From assembly GCA_007748055.1 (NCBI GenBank), contig CP036279.1, positions 310,001-374,000 on the forward strand: 64,000 bases of DNA. The letters are read 5' to 3'. Of this stretch, positions 1-9,526 are shown piece by piece. How positions within the stretch are numbered: the stretch's first letter is position 1; every line of letters starts with the position of its first letter. The DNA is from Kolteria novifilia. Its GTDB lineage: Bacteria; Planctomycetota; Planctomycetia; Kolteriales; Kolteriaceae. Made by a program: the position numbers and the translations under genes. The notes beneath the pieces are model-generated. The model searched no databases. It had not been told where the DNA came from and saw only the letters and a program-made list of their open reading frames with translations.

Positions 1-1166
1 CGCGACGCCGCCAAGCCGCCGGGACTTCCCAGTGATCGCTCGGGAACGGTGAGCTCGAAGGCGACTTGGCGATAGCCCTCCTCGGCGCCGAGCCGAGCGG
101 CGACGCTCAACGGAATATCACGCCCTTGGCGATTGATCCAAAGGACCGCGGCGCGACTTCCCCCTTCGCGCTGTGCCGTCCACTGTTTCCCCCCATCCTT
201 GGTGGCGAGGATCGTGCCCATCGCGCCGACAGCCCAACCGTGGGACTCGTCGACGAAACAGAGATCCTCCAACGGCATGGGGGAACCGGTCGGGAGGATC
301 TCCCATGTCCTACCTTTGTTCGGGGAGTGAAGCACGAGCGATCCTGGGCGACCCGCGATCCACACGTGATCCCCCACGGCGCTGACCGAGTGGAGATTCC
401 AACTCTCGCGCACCTCGCGTGGGATCGGCGTTTCCGCCCGGGCCCACGTCACGCCTTCATCGCTGGAGGAGAAGATTTGGCAGCGATCGCCGACGGCCCA
501 GATGGTTCCGTTGGCTTCGGCGATGTCGTGGACGGTGCTGTTGGGGCTCCAGTCGCAGGGCGCCGGAATCAACTGTCCATCGCGCAGCACCGCGAAGGAG
601 CCGTGAATGCCACCGAGGACGCCGAAGCTGGCGTCGCGAAACCAGGAGGCCTTCCATCCCGGCCACTGTCCTCCCAGCACCGCATTCCAGTTCTTGCCGG
701 CATCGTCGGTGACGAAGACGCCGCAGGGATGTTGTTCGGTGGTTTCGCCGACGATGCAGCCGAGGCGTTTGTCGAAGAAGAGGACCGACTGAATCCCGGA
801 GAAGTACTGTTTAGCGACCTTGCTCCAGGTCTTGCCTCCGTCACGGGTCCAGTAGACCTCGCCCTGGCTCCCCTTCAGAAAAGGAGAACTCTTCCGAGCG
901 GCGACCCAGCCAAGGTGGCGATCGCGCATGGTGATGCCGGAAAGTGTCAGTTTCGTGTCAGCCGGTTGGCGTTCCCAGACCTCGCCTCCATCGAGCGTAT
1001 GCCAGATCGTCCCTTCGTCACCGACCGCCCATCCCTCGTGTTGATCGACGAAGACGACGCCCCGCAGGGTCGCGTCCTCGTGTTCCTGGGCGTGAAGCGG
1101 GATCGCCGGGAGAAAGCCGAGAGTCAACCCGAGCAGGAATGGGCGCCAAGGAAAACGATGACTCAT
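1..1166 (-). CDS. Secreted BNR/YCF48-like repeat protein (3' end outside window)
   Basis: The minus strand is open from an ATG at 1166 to the window edge. The N-terminus has a signal peptide with likely cleavage after residues LHA near 26. The mature part repeats a short blade pattern: GWAVGDEGTIWHTLDGG near 45-61, then related GWVAA, GCIVG, IWAVG and GWAVG units, each followed by a T-x-D-G-G-x-x-W type turn. This is the beta-propeller pattern of YCF48/Hcf136-like and sialidase-type (BNR) repeat proteins. In non-photosynthetic planctomycetes such proteins are exported and of unknown substrate, so the family is clear but the role is not. It is transcribed away from the GT39 gene and separated from it by about 75 bp. 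The overlapping plus-strand open frame is a shadow. Confidence 0.8.
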   Translation of the reverse strand, partial: MSHRFPWRPFLLGLTLGFLPAIPLHAQEHEDATLRGVVFVDQHEGWAVGDEGTIWHTLDGGEVWERQPADTKLTLSGITMRDRHLGWVAARKSSPFLKGSQGEVYWTRDGGKTWSKVAKQYFSGIQSVLFFDKRLGCIVGETTEQHPCGVFVTDDAGKNWNAVLGGQWPGWKASWFRDASFGVLGGIHGSFAVLRDGQLIPAPCDWSPNSTVHDIAEANGTIWAVGDRCQIFSSSDEGVTWARAETPIPREVRESWNLHSVSAVGDHVWIAGRPGSLVLHSPNKGRTWEILPTGSPMPLEDLCFVDESHGWAVGAMGTILATKDGGKQWTAQREGGSRAAVLWINRQGRDIPLSVAARLGAEEGYRQVAFELTVPERSLGSPGGLAAS

Positions 1167-1240
1167 CCGTGAGTCTCCTAACGTCATGGAGCGACTAGTT
1201 CGTAGGTCAGTGGCACCCAAGGAGGCCGCGGGACAAAGCG

Positions 1241-2932
1241 CTACCGCCTCGTCGCATCTTCTTCCGCGTTGGCGATCACGGCATTCGGACGAAACCGGAC
1301 GAGTCGAACCGTCCGATGCTGCATCTTGACGAGACCTTCCCAAGTGCGAAGAACGTCGACCTGGCCGGGATACTGCTCGGACAACAGCTCGAAGCCATCC
1401 TCGCGCACCGGCAAGAGGATCGATTGCTCGGTCCGTTCGAGCGTCCGCTTGAGGTTCTCCCGCGGAACGTAGCCGGGAATCGCGAGCCCCGAATAGTACG
1501 TCAGGCTCGGTTCCACCAGTTGATGAACGACGACCGCTTCGCCCGTCGATTCGTGGACGGCGGCGATCTCCTCGGCGATCGGACGTAGGACGCGTGAGGA
1601 CTCAAAGCCGGGCAACAGAAAGCCCGCGACCAGGAGATAGGCGACCGCCAGCGACGCCGCCAGCGCGTAGACCCCTTGGGGAAACTGATGGCGGTACCAG
1701 TACCGGGCACCAACACCCACACCAACCATCCCCACGAGGGCGGCGATCAGTGCCGCCGGGGTTCCTGAAGAAGGCCGCGCGAACGCGATCGCGACGAGCA
1801 GCATCGCCAGGACACCCACCGTCATCACCGTCAACCTGACCGACCAAACGGCCAAGGTGTCGTCGATCCAGACCCGCTCCCGACGAACCACCCGCGCGAG
1901 ATAGCCCGAGCCGATCAGCGCCAGGGCCGGGTAGGCGGGGGCAAAGTAGTGAACCTGCTTCGACCGGAAGAACTCCAGCAAGATCATCGATCCGAGGATC
2001 CAAGCGAACAGAAAGCTCACCGGACCGCCCTGACGGATCTCCCCTCGTAGTCGCCATGCGGACAAGAGCGTGAGCATCAACCAGGGTGCGAATCCAACGA
2101 GCAACGTGACCGCGTAGTAGCCTGGAGGAAGGAATTTTCGATCGAACGACTGCCAGACCCGACCGACAAGCTGGTTGCCGACCGACTCGGCATAGAAGCC
2201 GTCGCCCGCCGTGTAGCGGATCGCGAGAAACCAAGGTAGCGCGACGACGAGCATCACCCCGAGCCCCACCATCCAGCGCAAGCGAAAGTCGCAGAGTCGA
2301 ACACCGGCGAGAAGACGCAGCACGACGAGCGTGGCGAACACCATCCCGAGCGTGACCGGGCCCTTGACCAGGAGCGACAGCCCCAGCGCGAGCCAGAAGC
2401 CGAACGCGGCCCGCGACGACATCTCCGTCGTCGCCCCGGACGAGGGATGTGTCGCGTACAGCGCGGCAAAGCAGCCGGTCGACAGAAAGAGCAGGGGGCC
2501 ATCGGGTATGCAGAGCTTGCTCAACAGAAAGACAACTGGACAAAGGGCGAACATCCAGGCCGCGATGATGCCTGCCGGACGACCGAACATGCTCCGGCCG
2601 AGCACAAACGTCAGGAAGCAAGCGCCGGCGGCGGCGAGCCCGGAGAAGAAACGCGACGCGAAGGCCCCGTCCCCTAGCGTCCAATGGGCAAACGCGACGA
2701 GCCAATAGGTGAGCACCGGTTTCTGGTACCGCAGCTCTCCGTTGAAGTACGGTACGATGAAGTCGCCAGTTTCGAGCATCTGCTGGGCGACGCCCGCGTA
2801 GCGCGGCTCGTCCCGGTCCCAGAGGCTCGTCCGATCGTTGCCGATCCATGCGATCAACAAGCAGGTCAATGCCGGCAACATGCCCGGCAGCGCCCATTCC
2901 CCCCAAGCTCGAAGTCGCTGCATACTTCCCAC
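1241..2932 (-). CDS. GT39-type membrane glycosyltransferase (ArnT/PMT-like)
   Basis: This 563-residue protein has an N-terminal membrane helix followed by the acidic loop WDRDEPRYA (about 38-46). That D-E pair is the catalytic signature of the ArnT/PMT fold, which uses polyprenyl-phosphate sugars. Many further hydrophobic helices follow to about residue 450, then a soluble C-terminal domain. Family members move a sugar from a lipid carrier to lipid A, protein or another lipid at the outer face of the inner membrane; the acceptor cannot be told here. The GTG start at 2932 has a GGAGAGG-like ribosome site 7-9 bases upstream; an ATG lies three codons inside. It appears to be a single-gene unit. 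Confidence 0.85.
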   Translation of the reverse strand: MGSMQRLRAWGEWALPGMLPALTCLLIAWIGNDRTSLWDRDEPRYAGVAQQMLETGDFIVPYFNGELRYQKPVLTYWLVAFAHWTLGDGAFASRFFSGLAAAGACFLTFVLGRSMFGRPAGIIAAWMFALCPVVFLLSKLCIPDGPLLFLSTGCFAALYATHPSSGATTEMSSRAAFGFWLALGLSLLVKGPVTLGMVFATLVVLRLLAGVRLCDFRLRWMVGLGVMLVVALPWFLAIRYTAGDGFYAESVGNQLVGRVWQSFDRKFLPPGYYAVTLLVGFAPWLMLTLLSAWRLRGEIRQGGPVSFLFAWILGSMILLEFFRSKQVHYFAPAYPALALIGSGYLARVVRRERVWIDDTLAVWSVRLTVMTVGVLAMLLVAIAFARPSSGTPAALIAALVGMVGVGVGARYWYRHQFPQGVYALAASLAVAYLLVAGFLLPGFESSRVLRPIAEEIAAVHESTGEAVVVHQLVEPSLTYYSGLAIPGYVPRENLKRTLERTEQSILLPVREDGFELLSEQYPGQVDVLRTWEGLVKMQHRTVRLVRFRPNAVIANAEEDATRR

Positions 2933-3134
2933 GTCGCGTCCTCTCCCACGTTCGCCGGTTCACGTTGGACCGGCAAGCGCGAGCCCTACCACGGACGATG
3001 GAATGAGAAAAGAGCGAACGCGTTGGGCACGTCTCAGAGGTCGAAACTCTTAACCGTCCGCGTCGGCCCCGGTTGAGTCAACCGGCGGTAGCCAGAGTTC
3101 CCTTGTTGACCAGTATCGAGAGCCACACCCCATC

Positions 3135-3527
3135 TCAGAGACTCCAGGGCCCCTGGGCCTCGAAGGCATCCTCGAAGTGGTCGATGCGCGGTTTCTCCCA
3201 CCAGCGATCAGGCAGCGTGATGGCGATGATGTCAAAGCGAATCGGCCGATCGGCCATCTTGGCCCGTTGGGCGTAGCCGACCGCGGCCCGCGTGATGCGG
3301 CGCTGCTTCCTGCGGTCGACCGCTTCCCATGGCTCGCCGCGTTCGGCGGAGGAGCGGGTCTTGACTTCGACGAAGACGAGCACGCCTTGAGACAGGCAGA
3401 TGAGGTCGATCTCCCCCAAGGGAGAGCGAAAGGATCGAGCGAGGATGCGGTAGCCGCGACGTTTGAGGAAGCTACCGGCGATACGTTCGCCGCGACGGCC
3501 CAACCAATGCGGACGAAACCACGGCAT
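3135..3527 (-). CDS. yraN: YraN family (UPF0102) endonuclease-like protein
   Basis: 130 residues, the usual size for the family. The core GEIDLICLSQGVLVFVEVKT (about 39-58) carries the D and E-V-K of a restriction-endonuclease-like (PD-ExK) fold, preceded by the typical GxxGE..A...L.. start (GRRGERIAGSFLKRRGY). The cellular role of YraN is not established; a nucleic-acid processing role is inferred from the fold. It is the last gene of the minus-strand run ffh-rpsP-trmD-rplS-yraN, an arrangement common near rplS in bacteria. The ATG at 3527 follows rplS by 152 bp, and this gap contains a perfect hairpin, so it may have its own transcript. Confidence 0.85.
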   Translation of the reverse strand: MPWFRPHWLGRRGERIAGSFLKRRGYRILARSFRSPLGEIDLICLSQGVLVFVEVKTRSSAERGEPWEAVDRRKQRRITRAAVGYAQRAKMADRPIRFDIIAITLPDRWWEKPRIDHFEDAFEAQGPWSL

Positions 3528-3622
3528 CGCGGCGGCCCCTCACGTCTCCGCTCGGCGTTCGCCCCGCGAGATGGGAGCGATGACGGTTCGTCCCTCGGGC
3601 GAGGGCAATGCGTTCACCGGAT

Positions 3623-3641
3623 GCCCACGCAATGCGTGGGC
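3623..3641. repeat. Perfect GCCCACG hairpin between rplS and yraN
   Basis: The 19-base sequence gcccacgcaatgcgtgggc is a perfect 9-bp inverted repeat around one base. It lies just downstream of the rplS stop on the transcribed strand. It has no T tract, so it is a weak candidate terminator. It resembles the CCCACG/CGTGGG core of other hairpins in this window (11419, 21186, 21436, 33269, 40151) and is best read as one of that repeat family. Confidence 0.55.
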
Positions 3642-3679
3642 TGCGCACCCATGGACGACAGAGGAACCCGAAAGGAGAG

Positions 3680-4183
3680 CTAGCTTTCGGCATCGCCCGC
3701 GGTCTTCTTCGTCTTGCGACGACGCTTCTTCTTCTCGGGAGCGGCGGCTTCTTCGGTCGCGGCGGCGGCCTGACGAGCCTTCCGCGCCTTGACGCGGGTA
3801 CGAGCGCGACCCGTCTCCTTCTTCTTCTCGATCGGGCGTTCCTTCAGACGGAAAGCCTGCTTGCCGATCCGGTCGCGGAGGTAGTAGAGCTTGGCCCGAC
3901 GAACGATCGCCCGGCGAACGATCTCGACCTTGGCGATCTTCGGCGAATGAATCGGGAAGATTCGCTCGACACCCTCACCCGCGACGATACGGCGGACGGT
4001 GAAGTTCTCGCTCGTTCCCTGACCCCGACGAGCGATGACGATTCCCGTGAAGATCTGGATACGCTCTTTGTCCCCTTCCAGGATTCGCACGTGAACGTCG
4101 ACGGTATCGCCGATCTGGAACTCGGGGGCATCGGACTTGAGGCTGCTGCTCTGAACATGCGCGAGCAGGGGCTGGATCGACAT
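3680..4183 (-). CDS. rplS: 50S ribosomal protein L19 with a basic tail
   Basis: Residues 1 to about 118 match L19 throughout: [26 protein letters not shown], the FTVRRI segment and a C-terminal [11 protein letters not shown]19 sits at the 30S-50S interface. The protein is 167 residues against the usual 115-120. The extra ~50 residues are Lys/Arg/Ala-rich (KKRRRKTKK near the end) with a short acidic patch. It starts 4 bp after the trmD stop, so the two are probably translated from one mRNA. The long basic tail is unusual and is discussed in the findings. Confidence 0.96.
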   Translation of the reverse strand: MSIQPLLAHVQSSSLKSDAPEFQIGDTVDVHVRILEGDKERIQIFTGIVIARRGQGTSENFTVRRIVAGEGVERIFPIHSPKIAKVEIVRRAIVRRAKLYYLRDRIGKQAFRLKERPIEKKKETGRARTRVKARKARQAAAATEEAAAPEKKKRRRKTKKTAGDAES

Positions 4184-4187
4184 CGTT

Positions 4188-4871
4188 CTATCCTTTCACC
4201 TGTTGTTGTTTTGCTTGCGAGCGCTGTTGGGCTTGCTTGGCCCGCCACTCGGCGATCTCGCGATGATTCCCACTCAAGAGGATCTCAGGCACCTTCCGGC
4301 CCCGAAAGTTCGGCGGCCTCGTGTATTGCGGATACTCCAGCCAGCCCGGCTGACTGAAGGTCTCTTCCTTGATGCTCTCGGCATCCCCCACCACGCCGGG
4401 GACCAGCCGAATCACACTTTCCATCACGACCATCGCGGGGATTTCGCCCCCGTTGCAGATGTAGTCGCCGATCGAAATCTCGCGCGGAGCGAGTTCCTCG
4501 CGGATTCGCTCGTCAAACCCTTCGTACCGCCCGCACATCAGGACGATCCGCTCGCGCTCGGCCAACTCCTCGGCCAGCGGTTGAGTCAGCCGTGCCCCTT
4601 GCGGGGAGAGCATCACCAGGAGCCCCGGGTCGGCCTTCGCCTGGATCTCCTCGACACAGCGGCAAACCGGCTCCGGCATGAGCACCATGCCTGGTCCTCC
4701 GCCGTAGGGCCGGTCATCGACCGAGTGGTGCCGATCGAAGGTCCAGTCGCGAAGGTTCCAACGACGGACGTCGACAAGATCGCGTTGGATCGCCAGCCGG
4801 ATCAAGCTCTCGCTGAGAAAACCTTCGAAGATCTCGGGAAAGAGCGTCACGATGTCGAAGCGAATCGCCAT
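4188..4871 (-). CDS. trmD: tRNA (guanine37-N1)-methyltransferase TrmD
   Basis: 227 residues. TrmD methylates G37 next to the anticodon using S-adenosylmethionine and prevents +1 frameshifting. Diagnostic segments are [17 protein letters not shown] (about 52-68), [13 protein letters not shown] (111-123) and [19 protein letters not shown] (131-149), which build the trefoil-knot SAM site; an active-site Asp lies near 162. The ATG start is consistent with the family N-terminus ([13 protein letters not shown]). It lies between rpsP and rplS. The 175 bp between the rpsP stop and this start do not encode RimM, which is usually found at that point. Confidence 0.97.
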   Translation of the reverse strand: MAIRFDIVTLFPEIFEGFLSESLIRLAIQRDLVDVRRWNLRDWTFDRHHSVDDRPYGGGPGMVLMPEPVCRCVEEIQAKADPGLLVMLSPQGARLTQPLAEELAERERIVLMCGRYEGFDERIREELAPREISIGDYICNGGEIPAMVVMESVIRLVPGVVGDAESIKEETFSQPGWLEYPQYTRPPNFRGRKVPEILLSGNHREIAEWRAKQAQQRSQAKQQQVKG

Positions 4872-5046
4872 CGGACTCTCACTTCCTCCAGGCCCTGGCC
4901 CCCACGCGTCGCGATCGAGGGAGACGACTCCTTGGCGTCTCGACCTCGCGTCGTCGCCAGCTCCTTCAGCGGGCGATCAACGGCATCCACCCTTTTCCCA
5001 GTCGCCTGCCCACCCGAAATCCTCGAGGGGCCCAGCCGACGCGAGC

Positions 5047-5541
5047 TTACTCGGCCGACTTCTCTTCGGCGGCGGCTTCCGCGGGAGCTTCCTCGGCGGG
5101 CTTCTCTTCCGCACTCGCCTCGGCGGGAGCGGCTTCCCCTTCCTTCGGAGCTTCGCCCTCGGCGGCAGCTTCGGCCGGAGCCTCACCCTCGGCGGCCGCT
5201 TCCTCGGTCTTGGGCTCTTCCTTCGGATCGGCGAGGATCGGGGTCGGATCGGGAATCGCCTTGTCCTTCGGCCGCTCCGTCCGAGCTTCCGGCACCTTGC
5301 CTTTGTATTTCTCGATCAATCGCTGGACCGTTTCGGTCGGCAGCGCGCCGACGCCGAGCCAGTAGTCGACCCGCTCGTGCTTCATCGTGACCCGCTGATC
5401 GGTATCGCGGATCATCGGGTCGTAGGTTCCGACGTCCTCGATCGAGCGGCCGTCGCGCGGCGCACGCGAGTCCATGACACAGATTCGGTAGTAGGGACGA
5501 TGACGCCGTCCCATCTTCTTCAGTCGAATTCGTACTGCCAC
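5047..5541 (-). CDS. rpsP: 30S ribosomal protein S16 with acidic Ala/Glu-rich tail
   Basis: The first ~85 residues are canonical S16: AVRIRLKKMGRRHRPYYRI, then DSRAPRDGRSIEDVGTYDP and a WLGVGALPTETVQRL segment. S16 is a 30S assembly protein. The protein is 164 residues, about twice the usual length. The extension from about residue 95 is almost entirely Ala, Glu, Pro and Lys in imperfect repeats such as AEGEAPAEAAAEGEAP, strongly acidic and predicted disordered. It lies 33 bp downstream of ffh and is followed by trmD in the same orientation. Confidence 0.96.
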   Translation of the reverse strand: MAVRIRLKKMGRRHRPYYRICVMDSRAPRDGRSIEDVGTYDPMIRDTDQRVTMKHERVDYWLGVGALPTETVQRLIEKYKGKVPEARTERPKDKAIPDPTPILADPKEEPKTEEAAAEGEAPAEAAAEGEAPKEGEAAPAEASAEEKPAEEAPAEAAAEEKSAE

Positions 5542-5574
5542 TTGCAGATCCCTTTTACTTACCTGAATGAATGT

Positions 5575-7113
5575 CTAGACGCCGCGCCGACGCGGAGACT
5601 GCCACGTTCTTCCGCTCGGCGACCATGGCCTGGGAGCGGTTCGCTTCGGCTTGTTTCGCTTGCGGTTTTGCTTCTTGTTCTGCCGTTCTTTCTTGCGGAC
5701 CCGCGCGATTTCCTTGGCGCTGAGTTGATTGCGCTTGGATCTCTCTTTTTGCTTGAGCGAGGCACCGTTGGCAAGGGCGCCGCTCTGGCCGAGCCCAACG
5801 AGCTTCTTCATGCGGTCCATCATGCTCATGTTGGACATCTGCTTCATGACGCCGCGCATCTGCTCGAACTGCTTGATCAGTCCGTTCACCTCGTGCGGCT
5901 GAACACCCGATCCCAGCGCGATACGGCGCCGTCGGCTCGCCCCGATGACGTCAGGCTGGGCCCGCTCGTGGGGCGTCATCGAGTCGAGCATCGCCCGAAC
6001 CCGCTTCAGTTCCTGCTCCGGGTCGGCATCCTCGCCGAGCATGTTGCCCAATCCGCCGGGCATCATTTCGAGCAGGCTCCGCATCGAGCCCATCTGGCCG
6101 ATGCGTTCCAATTGCGTGCGGAAGTCGTTCAGGTCGAACTTCCCACGCTCCATCTTCTCCTGTTGACGGAGCGCCTCTTCCTCGTCGATGGCCTCTTGGG
6201 CCTTTTCGACCAGGCTCAGCACGTCGCCCATCCCGAGGATCCGCGACGCCATCCCGTCGGGGCGGAAGGGCTCGAGGGCATCGAGCTTCTCGCCCATGCC
6301 GACGAACTTGATGGGGACACCGGTCACTTCCTTGATCGACAGTGCCGCGCCACCGCGGGCGTCGCCGTCGAGCTTCGTGAGGATGACCGCGTCGAGTTCG
6401 AGGGCGTCGTTGAACGACTTGGCGCTCTGGACCGCGTCTTGCCCGGTCATCGAGTCGGCGACGAGGATACATTGGTCCGGACCGACCTTTCGGTCAATCT
6501 GTTCCAGCTCCTTCATCAACTCGTCGTCGACATGGAGACGGCCGGCGGTGTCGAGAATGACGACGTTGCGACTCTGGCTCTTCGCGACCTTCATCGCGTT
6601 TTGGCAAACGCTGACCGGGTTCTTCGAGTCTTCGAAGTGAACCGGAATGCCGAGCTGCTCGCCAAGCACTTTCAATTGTTCGATCGCGGCGGGGCGCTGC
6701 AGGTCGGCCGCCACCAAGAGCGGATGCTGTCCCTGGGAGTGGAGCATCCGGGCGAGCTTGCCGCACGTCGTCGTCTTGCCGCTACCCTGCAAACCGCACA
6801 TCATCAGCACGGTTGGACGGCCGCTGTTGAGCCGGATCGAGGAATCGACCGGCCCCATCAGGTTGACCAATTCCTCGTAGACGATCTGAACGATCTGCTC
6901 CGAGGGACGGACCGACTTGAGGACCTCACGGCCGAGCGCCGCTTCTTCCACCCGGGTGACGAAGGTGTTGGCGACGTCGAGTTGGACATCCGCTTCGAGC
7001 AACGCCCGGCGAACGGAGCGCAGGCCTTCGCGCATGTTCGCTTCGGTGAAGCGGGTGCCTCCTCGGAGCGACTTCAACGCGCTGCCGAGGCCTTGTTGGA
7101 TCGTTTCAAACAC
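5575..7113 (-). CDS. ffh: Signal recognition particle GTPase Ffh (SRP54)
   Basis: 512 residues with the N, G and M domains in order. GTPase motifs are visible: the P-loop in [15 protein letters not shown] (107-121), [10 protein letters not shown] (188-197) and [10 protein letters not shown] (246-255). The Met-rich M domain follows ([19 protein letters not shown]) and includes the RNA-binding segment [12 protein letters not shown]. Ffh with 4.5S RNA delivers nascent membrane proteins to FtsY. The C-terminus ends in a Lys/Arg/Asn-rich stretch longer than in E. coli. It is the first gene of the translation operon. No 4.5S RNA gene was recognised in the window. Confidence 0.97.
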   Translation of the reverse strand: MFETIQQGLGSALKSLRGGTRFTEANMREGLRSVRRALLEADVQLDVANTFVTRVEEAALGREVLKSVRPSEQIVQIVYEELVNLMGPVDSSIRLNSGRPTVLMMCGLQGSGKTTTCGKLARMLHSQGQHPLLVAADLQRPAAIEQLKVLGEQLGIPVHFEDSKNPVSVCQNAMKVAKSQSRNVVILDTAGRLHVDDELMKELEQIDRKVGPDQCILVADSMTGQDAVQSAKSFNDALELDAVILTKLDGDARGGAALSIKEVTGVPIKFVGMGEKLDALEPFRPDGMASRILGMGDVLSLVEKAQEAIDEEEALRQQEKMERGKFDLNDFRTQLERIGQMGSMRSLLEMMPGGLGNMLGEDADPEQELKRVRAMLDSMTPHERAQPDVIGASRRRRIALGSGVQPHEVNGLIKQFEQMRGVMKQMSNMSMMDRMKKLVGLGQSGALANGASLKQKERSKRNQLSAKEIARVRKKERQNKKQNRKRNKPKRTAPRPWSPSGRTWQSPRRRGV

Positions 7114-7664
7114 GGTTTGGAATCCGAGACGTCGACGAACTAGGCCTGGGTCGCGACTTCAGGACATACCCTGGGCGCGAAACGGTTAGTGTATGGAACG
7201 CAAGAGCAACGTTCAATGCTCCGGCGCGATCGTCTCGAAGAGGGCTTGCCCGCCTGAGCTTCCGTCTTTCGTACCATCGGAACTGCCAACCAGTTTTCCA
7301 CGTCGAATCGACCACCGCGGCGTCCATCGGGCGCGGTGGCTGCCCCATCCGATCCTCTCGCGTCCTCCCTTCGAGACGCGCGGGGAACGCCACCATCGAA
7401 CTCGTCGGATTTGAGCTCCTGCCGGAAGAGTGACCTTCCCTCAATTCTTCATCGAGGATATACCGGAGAAGCTCCACCCACGCTTGCCCGACCATTCGAC
7501 CAGGGCCTTGGTACAGGTGGAGCAGAGCCAACGGATCAGGGAAGAGACGTTACTCGAACTCGGGGATGAGTGTCCCGGCGAGCGAGCCCATCGGCGGCCA
7601 TCCCCCGATACATCGCATCGCCCTCTTCGCACGTTGATTCCGAGCACCCATAGGAGCCCGCGTC
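7114..7664. other. Gene-free spacer upstream of ffh
   Basis: About 550 bp with no convincing gene. Open frames exist on both strands, but their proteins are rich in Arg, Ser and Pro in the way of GC-rich shadow frames, and the longest overlaps the start of ffh. The promoter of the ffh operon should lie in the left part, and the promoter of the small gene at 7665 in the right part. I could not place either by eye. Confidence 0.5.
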
Positions 7665-7868
7665 ATGACGACCAACCAAGAACGTACCGTCCGAGAGATG
7701 AGCGTCCGCCAGGACGAAAAGTGCCTCTCCCTCGTCCTCACCTTCGAAATCGGGACCGAAACGGTCGTCGAGGAGATCGATCTCGGGGAAGTCGCTCCGA
7801 ACGACGTCCTCCCCTCCCTCCGCGCCGTGGTCAAGCAACTCAAGACCTCCGCCGCCCAAGCGGCCTGA
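7665..7868 (+). CDS. Small conserved-looking acidic protein, 67 aa
   Basis: An ATG preceded by taggag at good spacing starts a 67-residue protein with even composition: MTTNQERTVREMSVRQDEKC, then a beta-rich segment LSLVLTFEIGTETVVEEIDL and a short C-terminal helix. I do not recognise the family. There is no signal peptide or membrane segment. It stands alone 157 bp upstream of the PhoD-like gene in the same direction. Overlapping minus-strand frames are less protein-like. Coding status rests on the ribosome site and composition. Confidence 0.6.
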   Translation: MTTNQERTVREMSVRQDEKCLSLVLTFEIGTETVVEEIDLGEVAPNDVLPSLRAVVKQLKTSAAQAA

Positions 7869-8025
7869 GCGGAGTCAAGGGGCCTTCGCGAGTGGTCGAC
7901 GATCACTCCGCCCCCCCATTTTCCGTCGCTCGGCGGACCCGAGCGTGCTTTCGGCGATCGACTCGCGCACAATAGCGGCGACGTCCCACTGGCGGACGGA
8001 CGTCCCAACCGCGCGAGAACGATCC

Positions 8026-9141
8026 ATGAGCACAATCCCTCGACAACTCGTCCCCACGTTCACGATCCTGCTGGTCATCGCGACAGCGAGTCTGCGCGCC
8101 GAGACAATCGCGGACGGAACACTCGCCAAAGAGAAGGTCCTCTCTCGGATCGGTTTCGGCTCCTGCGTTCGCCAGGACCAACCCCAGCCGATCTGGAACG
8201 CGATCGTCGCCGCCGATCCGAGCCTCTTCGTCCTCCTCGGCGACAACGTCTACGGCGACACGCAAGACATGAGTATCCTGCGCCAGCAGTACGACCAACT
8301 TGCCGCCAACCCCGGCTACCGGAAACTCCTCGCGACTTGCCCGATTCTCGCCACCTGGGACGACCACGACTACGGCGCCAACGACGCCGGCAAGGAGTTC
8401 CCCTCGCGCGAACAGTCGAAGAACGAACTGCTCCGCTTTCTGAAGGAACCGTCCGGTTCGGCACGTTGGAATCGACCCGGCGTCTACGGCTCGTACCTCT
8501 TCGGCCCGGCCGACCAGCGGGTGCAGATCATCCTGCTCGATACCCGCTACTTCCGCGATCCGCTGAAACGCAAGGAGGAGCTCCCCGTCTCGGTTCGGGG
8601 CCGGCGCGGCTTCTACGCGCCGCACGAAGACCGGACGATGACGATCCTCGGCGAACAACAGTGGGCTTGGTTGGAGAAGACCCTCCAGGTGCCGGCTCGC
8701 CTTCGGATCGTCGCGACCAGCATCCAACTCATCTCCTCCGAGCACGGCTTCGAGACCTGGGGCAACTTCCCCGCGGAACGGGAACGATTCTTCCAACTGA
8801 TCAAGAGAACCAAAGCCAACGGCGTCGTCCTGATCAGCGGCGATCGACACCACGCGGAGTTGTCCCAACTCAAGCCCGGCATCGGTTACCCGCTCTTCGA
8901 GGTGACGTCGAGTTCGCTCAACGCCCCCGCCGACTGGGCCAACGACGTCAACCCCCATCGGCTAGGCTCGGTCTACTGGCAGGCCAACTTCGGCATGATC
9001 ACCATCGACTGGAAGCAACCCGATCCGACTGTCGCCCTCCAGATCAGGAATGTCTCGGGACAACCGGTGCTCGAACACGCGATGCCACTGAGCCAGTTGC
9101 AAGTCAGCCCCACGTCCAGCTCTTCACGGGAAACGAAATGA
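8026..9141 (+). CDS. PhoD-like metallophosphatase, exported
   Basis: 371 residues from the ATG at 8026, chosen because a signal peptide begins there (hydrophobic TFTILLVIATASLRA, cleavage near 25); an upstream in-frame ATG would bury it. Metal-binding motifs of the PhoD/alkaline phosphatase D family follow: GSCVRQDQPQPIW (45-57), LGDNVYGD (71-78), WDDHDYGAND (111-120) and ISGDRHHAEL near 266. Members are Ca/Fe-dependent phosphomonoesterases or phosphodiesterases in the periplasm or at the surface. The spacing between the first motifs is short, as in planctomycete relatives. It overlaps the next gene by the ATGA stop/start arrangement. Confidence 0.88.
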   Translation: MSTIPRQLVPTFTILLVIATASLRAETIADGTLAKEKVLSRIGFGSCVRQDQPQPIWNAIVAADPSLFVLLGDNVYGDTQDMSILRQQYDQLAANPGYRKLLATCPILATWDDHDYGANDAGKEFPSREQSKNELLRFLKEPSGSARWNRPGVYGSYLFGPADQRVQIILLDTRYFRDPLKRKEELPVSVRGRRGFYAPHEDRTMTILGEQQWAWLEKTLQVPARLRIVATSIQLISSEHGFETWGNFPAERERFFQLIKRTKANGVVLISGDRHHAELSQLKPGIGYPLFEVTSSSLNAPADWANDVNPHRLGSVYWQANFGMITIDWKQPDPTVALQIRNVSGQPVLEHAMPLSQLQVSPTSSSSRETK

Positions 9142-9482
9142 CGATCTACCACTATTGCTGGCGCTCCGAATGGGAGCAGGGAAAGGACGACACGCACTAT
9201 CGTCACGCGTCACTGACCAGCGAAGGCTTCATTCACGGTTCGCGAACCGGTGACCAACTCGAACGCGTCGCCCGAGAGTTCTTCGGCGGCGAACCGACGG
9301 AGGATCTTTTCCTTCTGACCCTCGACGAGGAAAAACTCGAGCCCAAGGTCGTCGACGAGGATCCCGGCATCGGGGAACTCTTCCCCCACCTCTACGGCCC
9401 GATCAACCTTTCCGCGGTGACGAAGATCGAATCCGTCCCACGCGACGCCGGCCAGTGGATCATCCCCCCGCTCGACGACTGA
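9138..9482 (+). CDS. DUF952 family protein
   Basis: 114 residues beginning MTIYHYCWRSEWEQ. DUF952 features are the IYH start, the HASLTSEGFIHGSR segment (about 25-38) and the late hydrophobic strand HLYGPINLSAVTKIE. The fold resembles ADP-ribosyltransferase-like or RES-type small domains, but no activity is established. The ATG overlaps the TGA of the phosphatase gene (ATGA), so the two are translationally coupled. Why a phosphatase and a DUF952 protein are paired is unknown. The longer frame that runs through this region from 8337 is a shadow of the phosphatase upstream of this start. Confidence 0.8.
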   Translation: MTIYHYCWRSEWEQGKDDTHYRHASLTSEGFIHGSRTGDQLERVAREFFGGEPTEDLFLLTLDEEKLEPKVVDEDPGIGELFPHLYGPINLSAVTKIESVPRDAGQWIIPPLDD

Positions 9483-9526
9483 CGACCGATTCTGAGTATC
9501 TGGCCACCGTTTTAGACTCAGGACTT

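Noticed and set aside
66-1172. Long plus-strand open frame at the left edge
   Set aside because: Its protein has shadow-like composition. The minus strand over the same bases encodes a signal peptide and regular GWAVG propeller repeats, so the gene is on the minus strand.
1602-2963. Alternative long minus-strand frame across the GT39 gene
   Set aside because: It is the shifted frame of a membrane protein; the GT39 frame has helices and the D-E motif.
4203-7143. Two long plus-strand frames across trmD, rpsP and ffh
   Set aside because: They run antisense to well-conserved translation genes and are Arg/Pro/Leu-rich, as expected for the complement of GC-rich codons.
7106-7531. Minus-strand 141-codon frame upstream of ffh
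   Set aside because: It overlaps the ffh start, has no ribosome site or protein-like pattern, and ends in a biased stretch.
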